A DNA stretch of 64,000 nt, taken from Margaritifera margaritifera. Lineage: Eukaryota > Mollusca > Bivalvia > Unionida > Margaritiferidae. Shown here one piece after another: positions 57,661 to 64,000 of the stretch. How positions within the stretch are numbered: the first letter of the stretch is position 1; each line of letters opens with the position of its first letter. A program made the translations under genes and the position numbers. The stretch is from positions 4,570,001 through 4,634,000 of the forward strand of contig JAQPZY010001684.1 in the NCBI GenBank assembly GCA_029931535.1. Reading direction: 5' to 3'. The notes beneath the pieces are model-generated. The model ran no database searches and was not told the DNA's origin. It saw only the letters and a list, made by a program, of their open reading frames with translations.

Positions 57661-57807
57661 CACAGGAAGATATTTTCTGTGATTGTATGGCAGTTGTTCC
57701 AGTAAAAAAGTAATTGGTTAGAAGTGCGTATGCGTGTTGCACTTGAACAAGGTCTGCCTGTCGAGCAATAGAACTACGCAGTGGCATTTTAAAATAGAAG
57801 AATTATA

Positions 57808-58130
57808 ATGGACCCTCAAACTTACCGACGTGAAAAAATAATCGAAGCGGAACTGCAAATGCGAGATGAAATCGTGAAGAGAACCGCGCTACTTGTAAAA
57901 TATAAACGCGTGTGTGTGGTCGTTGATGCTATGTGTGGGTTTGCCGCGGCAGCAACTGTTGGCCATGGTGTGGCGGGAATCAGGACGACGGTGACTATTA
58001 GACTATTATAGGTGCGCCAATCAGAATTGTTGTTGGAGCCATATCAATAGTAACTGATGTCGCGGGAGGTGCTAGCAAAATCATTTTGTTACAGCTGCAT
58101 TCGCGAATACGCATCTATTGAGAACTTCTC
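57808..58130 (+). pseudogene. Glycine/alanine-rich putative membrane protein, frameshifted
   Basis: ATG at 57808 opens MDPQTYRREKIIEAELQMRD with a charged helical N-terminus, then KYKRVCVVVDAMCGFAAAAT, a Gly/Ala-rich hydrophobic segment. The first frame stops at 58011, while a similar Gly-rich hydrophobic segment (GAPIRIVVGAISIVTDVAGG) follows in another frame to about 58129. The pattern (charged helix, then two hydrophobic Gly-rich segments forming a hairpin, then basic end) is seen in a family of small proteins encoded near the ends of Polinton-like elements; they may insert into membranes. Function unknown. It is the last gene before the right terminal repeat. Confidence 0.5.
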
Positions 58131-58339
58131 GCGGCGGCACAAAGTAGTCTAAATACATTTAATAAATTATACTCGATAGCTATTGATTAGCGCCGCCGAG
58201 TTCGAGACCGTGTTGGCGGAAATGGAAAAGCACCGACGTCTCTGCGCACAGATACGGAATCGAGGGGACCAAAAACAGGTAGCGGATTTACAGGTATTGG
58301 TAAGAAACCCTTGATACACATCGCAGTGATCATTAAGCT

Positions 58340-58502
58340 AGCTGAAAAATTTGCTGCGTGAAATTCCCGGAGAAACCTTGATAGTATAAATTGGGTTCGC
58401 ATAATATTGCAACTGCGTGTGCTTCGAGGGTAAAGTCACGGTGTATAGAAGGCGCTGACTTATCCCAGCTTTAAAATCTAAATCGCCTAGTATACCTCTA
58501 CT
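58340..58502 (-). repeat. Right terminal inverted repeat of the Polinton-like element
   Basis: This is the inverted complement of 48798-48962, ending CTAGTATACCTCTACT. It is followed directly by TGCTC, the same five bases that precede the left end. Confidence 0.9.
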
Positions 58503-58862
58503 TGCTCTCTCGTTGTTTTATCGAAAATGACGCATTGCGCCTACTGATAACCTGATTTTCAGTCGACCAATAAGGGGGAAGTGTTCCATTCAGTGCTTTG
58601 TACTTGCATATTAAGCGGACGCGATCATGACTATGTCGACCGGGTAGCGTGGGAAAATGGTCTCTCCAGTTTCGTTCCTTGCATTATAGATTTTTAATGA
58701 AAAAGAATTACCCAGGTTTTTCCTCACTGGCTGTCCTGGCTATTTAAAAAAGACCTTGTATATCTTAGGTATTGTTAAAAGAACTTTGAATTCCCTTTAT
58801 TTTGGTATATGATTGATGAGTGCAATTTGGGTTATAAAGTATACAGCTGTTTCTTACTTCAG

Positions 58863-59088
58863 ATGTGCACCTCTCAAAAAAACTGCTAGCTCCACTTGGT
58901 CATTTTCACTTCCTGGACTTCAAAGGTAAATAAAAAAAGAAAAGAAATGATAACTTTTTTTACTTTTTATATATTTTTGTAATTCATTCATTGTACTTTC
59001 AGAGGTTGGTACTGACTACTCTGGCAGAATTCGTTTCCCTATTTTAATAACTGCTGAAAATAGTGTACTTTTGACTAATTTTGGCTGA
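58863..59088 (+). CDS. Two terminal exons of an unrecognised gene
   Basis: Exon A (58863-58925) lies between TTTCTTACTTCAG and AAAG|GTAAAT; exon B begins at 59003 after TTGTACTTTCAG and runs to TGA at 59086. Both junctions are phase 1, and splicing keeps an open frame that reads VHLSKKLLAPLGHFHFLDFK in exon A and EVGTDYSGRIRFPILITAEN and onward in exon B. I do not recognise the family. Upstream exons would lie left of or inside the Polinton-like nest and were not found. Two matched splice sites in phase argue for a real gene; a chance arrangement cannot be excluded. Confidence 0.4.
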
Positions 59089-59524
59089 TTTGTCGAGTAC
59101 TTTGGAGTGGCCATTTCTGTCTGCTGTGTGCTTAGATCATGTCATATTTTCCACCAGAACAATATGTAAAGAAATTTCAGTCACAGTAAAGTGGCATAGA
59201 GGTATGCCAACATTCTCTCCATTGTGCATGTTGCAAATGCAAACAACTTCATCTTACACCTGTCACTCTCTCAGAAGCACGTATTATCTGTAGAGCGCCC
59301 CCTTAAAGGTTTGGTAGTAAGTCAAACATTGTGTAGGCATAAAAAGTCGAATGCCTGGGGTAAACATCGGTACCAAATTTATTACACTACGCGATTTGTA
59401 GCTTGAAATAGCAGCGTTGATTCTTTAATAGGTCCTGCGAGAAGGCAGAGAGGTGTCCTCCCATGCTATTATAATATGCATAGTACATATGTATAGGTAA
59501 ATTATAAGCAACTATACGAGTGCC

Positions 59525-59870
59525 TGTGCTTTCATTGATGTGTTGCAGATTGTTACATTGTGTTGTTGATGATGTATTTGTATTTATGTGTACTCATGAC
59601 AAGCGAGGAAATATCAGCACAGGCAGCTACTGTTGATAAAGGAACGTAGCTAGTACGTCTGCACTGTGATGATTTGCTCACTATGATGGCTCGATCGGAA
59701 CATCGCTCAGCCATTTCCGTCTGGTCTTGAAATAACCTCAGAAGTATTTGTGTGAATACACATGAATTTGACATGAAATTGATGTATTTGGTGATTCGCA
59801 CATATGTTCCGACAGCGGATTCCGATAGTATTCCGATTGTGACTTTGTCTCCCTCCGCCGCCATATTGTT
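59525..59870 (-). CDS. Hypothetical minus-strand ORF with CpG-type start
   Basis: Inside the open frame 59553-59981 the ATG near 59867 has the context CAATATGGCGGCGGAGG, a common first-exon start, and opens MAAEGDKVTIGILSESAVGT with about 105 codons. Upstream sequence is moderately CpG-rich. No domain is recognised, and an intron might end the true exon early. It could be the first exon of a gene divergent from the exon pair at 58863-59088. Confidence 0.25.
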
Positions 59871-60474
59871 CCATGAGAACGAAAGTAGTTCAGAATATAG
59901 TTCTCTATGGCGACGATTCTTTCTCGACTTGGCGGAAAAGGCCGATGATATTCCGATTGTATGATACTTGTTAAATAGCATTTATGAGCCATAGCCGCTA
60001 AAGGGCAGCTAAGTCACTACTAAGACAAGACGGCATGGTTAACTGAGTGAATTATTGAGCTTTGGTTTGTACCGTTTTTCAGTTGAATTTCAGAAATTAC
60101 CCTAGTTCATGCTGAAATAATGTTGGTAAGTTTAATTTTGTATATCTTTCTGTATGTGTACTGTTATTGAAACTAGTAAATGTCCATTACAGGGATGGTG
60201 CTGGCTTTAAAACAGATGTCGCCAAAGAAATCGACCACCTCACTATTTTGTCGCCAATTTTCAAAAAATGTCGCCAAGCAGGGAGTCAGTATTTTTCCAT
60301 GTCTATTAATGTAATAGGCAATGAAAATTGATAAAATGAGGTATTTATTACTTTATTGAAAACAAACAATGCAATACCACAATATTACAGAATAAATCAT
60401 TACAGAACTATTTCTATTGCTTATTTATAATGTTTTACACTATTAAAATTTTGTTTCATAAAAAAAAAAAAATC

Positions 60475-60615
60475 AAATGTCACACGAGTGTTCGTCGTGA
60501 TTTTACGGCTGCCCACTTGCTGAATGCAGTTTGAGATGCCGAGTTTATTCCTGATGTCAGTTTTGATGATATTCATCTTACTGAACCCACGTTAACTGTC
60601 GCTGATAATGTCATT
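60475..60615 (-). pseudogene. hAT-transposase dimerisation-domain remnant
   Basis: Minus-strand reading gives RGFSKMNIIKTDIRNKLGIS preceded by a stop, matching the C-terminal hAT dimerisation motif (ERxFSxMNxIKTxxRNRL) of hAT transposases and of their domesticated ZBED/ZMYM-type relatives. Only about 40 codons remain. A + strand piece at 60195-60300 reading KKSTTSLFCRQF is not clearly related. Confidence 0.55.
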
Positions 60616-60739
60616 TTTATTTTTACTAATAGCAGCAATCTTAGCTACTTTCATAGTCTTTGCATGACGCTCTGTGCAAAGGTATGACTGTTGTCATTTT
60701 AAATCAATGCATTATCAAATATCTTCTTTCCCTACATCT

Positions 60740-60743
<4 letters not shown>

Positions 60744-60820
<77 letters not shown>
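60744..60820. repeat. (CT)n microsatellite
   Basis: A CT array of about 77 bp. Confidence 0.97.
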
Positions 60821-60823
<3 letters not shown>

Positions 60824-61142
60824 TTTCTGGTTTATGATTTATACCTTGTTAATTTGATACTTCTTCAGTGCCAAGTAGAGTCCTACACGTCTTACATATA
60901 CGCGTTTGACCTTAATCCCTTAGCACCCTATTTGTTTTCTCACATTACAACCCTTTGATCGAGCCGCGTATTTGATACTTGTTCAGTGCCAAGTAACAGA
61001 GGGTGGTTATTTGAACTCCCTGTGCTCGTGCCGCACATCTGACACCTGTTCAGTTGCATCCTTTTATAGATTTCACAGACTGTATGATCGAAGTATCACT
61101 TATAGAGTCCAAGCTCAATCCCCACGTAATCACCCGCATATG

Positions 61143-61282
61143 ACAGTAAAGACGAGGAATTGGAGTCGGACGATATTTACGATGACTAGACGACGATCGA
61201 GGATTTCCGCACTATGATTGGTCACTCAGACGATGCAGATGAATTCTTGGGCTTTTTACCAGATGACCTTAGACAGTGACCT
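61143..61282 (+). pseudogene. Short acidic coding-like remnant
   Basis: The frame reads DEELESDDIYDD, a stop, then DFRTMIGHSDDADEFLGFLP and a stop. Clusters of Asp/Glu followed by DEFLGF resemble the acidic N-termini of some piggyBac- and Harbinger-derived proteins, but the piece is too short to assign. Three loosely similar TTTGATACTTCTTCAGTGCC segments (60857, 60970, 61038) lie just upstream. Confidence 0.25.
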
Positions 61283-62195
61283 TTATAGGATACCGTGAAT
61301 CACAAAAGTGTGGACTTGACTTTTGTAGTTTATTTGTGAGACGCGTGGAATTAACATATTACGAGATACTGTGAATCGGATCATTCTGGGCTACTATTTT
61401 TATGCTGGTATGTAACCTATGATGAAATTCATGGATTTATCATATCAAATGGATTTAAAAAGCCAATCATTATATATTTCTATGGATTTTTTTTGACACT
61501 ATGAAGCACAACATGTAAGTTATCTATTTATTTGTGACATATTCCACTCGATAATATACATGTACCAAATTGCATTTTACACTGGTTTTGTCTTTATTAT
61601 TCCTATCTATCTATCTATCCACCCAGTCTCCTCCAATATATACGGGTAGTCAACAAGAAAACTTAAAAAATTTAAAATTTAGACCTTGTCCCGTGGATAA
61701 ACCGACTCCCTTCTTCCAGGCTTTTTTTTTCCCTAAATTGTGTGGATTATACGCGAGTACATGCGGTACTCTTAGGATGAGACGATGAACACGAAAAGTC
61801 TAACTTACGTATACCCATGACAGTATATTGTTCTGATTGAGATTGATTTTTTTTTTCATTTGCTTAGTATTTAAACAGAACTATTGGAAATGTAATCACT
61901 TTTCTTTGAAGTTTTAGCAAAACTATTTTTTTCTGGTACATTTAACAAAACATACACACAAAAAAAGGATTAGCTGTCGTTTGGTCCATTGTAGCTAGTC
62001 TGGAAGCATGACTATTTGAGTGTATCACAGCATACAGTACTCAGGCCAGATGTCAGCATAAGCGGATTATGATATAACAATGCACTGGTAAGATGGTTTA
62101 TCAATATGAACAAAAGATTTGTTTATGTAACAATGGACAGATTCCAGTGCATTTATAACCAAGTTTGCGGCTTCCTTTTAGGGGTGAAACTATTA

Positions 62196-62267
62196 ATCGA
62201 TATATCTATGTATCGATACTTTTTCTATATCGATACCCGTATCGATACAAGAGGGGAAGAATCGATA
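62196..62267. promoter_or_regulatory. Cluster of five ATCGATA motifs
   Basis: ATCGATA occurs at 62196, 62212, 62229, 62241 and 62261. Three are within the palindrome TATCGATA, which is the DREF/BEAF-type element of insects and a common core of palindromic repeats. Whether it is a binding cluster or a tandem repeat is not decided by the sequence. Confidence 0.5.
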
Positions 62268-62364
62268 AAAAAAACTATACTTACTCTATGCAAGTTACTT
62301 TAATCTTCAGCAGTCGTGAATAATTATTAGTCATTTGTCTTTTCATTATTTAAATTGAGAATTC

Positions 62365-63170
62365 ATCTGAGACAGCCGTAGCAAGTACATGCACTCATTT
62401 CTGTCAGTAAAAAAAAAAGCAATTGACAACACCCACTCGTCTTCTACAAATTAACACAAGGTGACTAACTCACGTGGTTCGAAATCTGCCCCCTTCTCCC
62501 GCCCCAATTCCATGCTAATAAGTTTATCTCGTCTGCATCTTCAGCCCCTGATTGCATATATCAACGGAAAGAAGACATTGCAGATTTCTTCCCTATGTAT
62601 GATTTAAGTACTTTACTAATCATTTAATAACCACTTTTACGCGAAATTTATCTGTTGCATCGCATCTTGTCTACTTGGATCGAATTGAAGGCTACACATC
62701 CGGTGTGTCATGCAGTGTTACATGCAGTTCTGATTAGTGGTTATTGTTTGTTCAAGTCCAGGGTAAAACAATAACCACCAATCATAACTAACTGTAGCTT
62801 GTTCACTGCGTGACATACCGGAAATATTGGCATCCAAACTCTATCCAAATAGATATAAAGCAACATAGAAACTTCACACAAAAGTGACTATTAAATGATA
62901 TGTGTAAAGTACTTAAATCGTACATGGGGAATAAGTTTGGAATATCTCCTTTTACGTTGATAGATATAATCAGCGACCGAACCTGCCGATGAGATTAATA
63001 AAAAAAAAAAAAAAAAAATACAGAATCGGCAAGGGGCCAGATTCCAAATCGCGGGAGTTATAGCCACCTCGTCAATTTGTAGAAAGGGAGTGGGTGTTGT
63101 CAATAATTTCCTTTTTCACTGACAGAAACAAATGTCTGTGGCCGCGGCAGTTGATTTGCATCTGCAGGAA
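62365..63170. mobile_element. Large foldback element with about 390-bp arms
   Basis: The left arm (about 62365-62750) is complementary to the right arm (about 62770-63170). Paired blocks include TTGACAACACCCACTC with GAGTGGGTGTTGTCAA, TTCTACAAATT with AATTTGTAGAA, ATGATTTAAGTACTTTAC with GTAAAGTACTTAAATCGT, and GATTAGTGGTTATTGTTT with AAACAATAACCACCAATC. The loop is only about 20 bp. An A-rich run (63000-63019) breaks the right arm. No open frame is convincing, so it is a non-autonomous foldback element or a hairpin locus. Confidence 0.85.
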
Positions 63171-63179
63171 GTACAATGT

Positions 63180-64000
63180 GAAGGATTTGGCTATTAGTCA
63201 TATCCGCTCCCACGCTCGGACTTGTTATAGATAAGAATTTCCTTGCAAAAGGAAATTGCACTGTTTCTTCACTTTCGAAGATAACACCTTAATCTCTTCA
63301 AAATTGAAGTGAAGACATGAAACTGGCAACAAGATGTTTTAAAAACATTCATTCAATGTAAAACAAAGGGTGTGGTGACCAGGATGAGTCATGCATATGA
63401 TCGAATGGAGCAGTAACAATGATTTATATATGATTTATAGCATGCCAGCAATTTGATTAACATTTAAAAAGAGCATGTATTGTATACATTATTATTATTA
63501 TTATTGATGTTGTTGAAAATACAAATAATTTCTAAATATGATAAACATATAAATCATTATTACTAAGATTATTTATTTTACAATCTGATTCAATTTCTTA
63601 ATTTTAAAATTGTGAGAAAAAATATCAACATTATTATACAATATTATTTCTATTTTTATTTGTATTTGTTTTTGATCTGGGAAAAAAGTATTGTCATCTG
63701 AATATTTTAATTATTATTTGAATTATTACTTATTTTGCATGCATGTGTATAATGTGTATGTGTTTTTTTTGTTGGTCTTATATAATAATAATAATGACTA
63801 AATTACTTGCTTTTTTAAATGTACTTAATTATAATTTTTACAAAAATATTATAATGCTATTTTTATTCAGACTTTATTATTTTGGAATGTGTGGGATATA
63901 ATTTTAAAAAAATGATAAAGTCTATATTTTACTTACATTACATTTTATGATTCAGATAATTTTTGTCACTGTAGTTTCGTAGCTGTTATTTTAATTTTAC
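63180..64000. other. AT-rich non-coding end of the window
   Basis: Very AT-rich DNA with small ATT and AAT runs (63490, 63785). Nothing is recognised. Confidence 0.5.

Overview
This is eukaryotic, metazoan DNA: AT-rich, with no dense bacterial-style coding, many long dinucleotide microsatellites, tRNA-derived SINE-like units, Gypsy-type LTRs, foldback elements and decayed Polinton-like (Maverick/adintovirus-like) genes. The repertoire fits a marine invertebrate, most likely a mollusc or another lophotrochozoan. That assignment is inference from the element families; no species-diagnostic gene was found.

Host genes are sparse. The clearest is a cytosolic sulfotransferase on the + strand. Its first coding exon (14156-14375) ends inside the PAPS-binding YPKSG motif, and a later exon (26645-26748) lies about 12 kb downstream; the space between is filled with transposon debris. 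A pair of well-spliced short exons at 58863-58925 and 59003-59088 may end an unrecognised host gene. A CpG-rich first-exon-like ORF lies on the minus strand near 59.9 kb.

Layout. 1-14 kb: intergenic DNA with minisatellites (1.0, 1.6, 2.1-2.8 and 10.4-11.3 kb), microsatellites and SINE-like units. 14.1-26.8 kb: the sulfotransferase locus, containing a decayed Polinton block (packaging-ATPase C-terminus on + at 17.2-17.6 kb, converging with a protein-primed DNA polymerase B pseudogene on - at 17.7-20.9 kb), an LTR (21.7-22.6 kb) and a DNA transposon with inverted termini carrying an intron-containing, internally deleted gene (24.0-26.1 kb). 27-31 kb: tandem repeats, a near-perfect hairpin, a SINE and a foldback element. 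31.1-34.3 kb: an intronless broken copy of a large multicopy gene with a FEN/XPG-like nuclease domain and a Cys-rich tail. 35-42.3 kb: foldback elements, a second polymerase B fragment and another LTR. 43.5-46.6 kb: a promoter-like segment, a 23-residue coding repeat and the minus-strand gag of a Gypsy element whose 5' LTR and primer site are intact. 47.5-58.5 kb: a nest of viral-type elements. 60-64 kb: hAT remnant, ATCGATA cluster and a large foldback element.

The most interesting object is the nest at 46.7-58.5 kb. An inner Polinton-like element (48798-58502) has AGT...ACT terminal inverted repeats of about 165 bp and a TGCTC flanking duplication. It carries a capsid block in + orientation: penton-like protein, small virion proteins, double-jelly-roll-type major capsid protein, adenain-like protease and a glycine-rich membrane protein, but no recognisable integrase, polymerase or packaging ATPase. 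It sits inside the remnant of a second, related element (homologous sequence at 47486-48797 versus 56537-57010). That outer remnant is also broken by a 751-bp solo LTR with a perfect GTGGG duplication and by a minus-strand Gypsy element. All viral-type genes show frameshifts or stops, so they are fossils rather than a live virus. A THAP-like zinc finger and a SAP-domain ORF lie inside the element.
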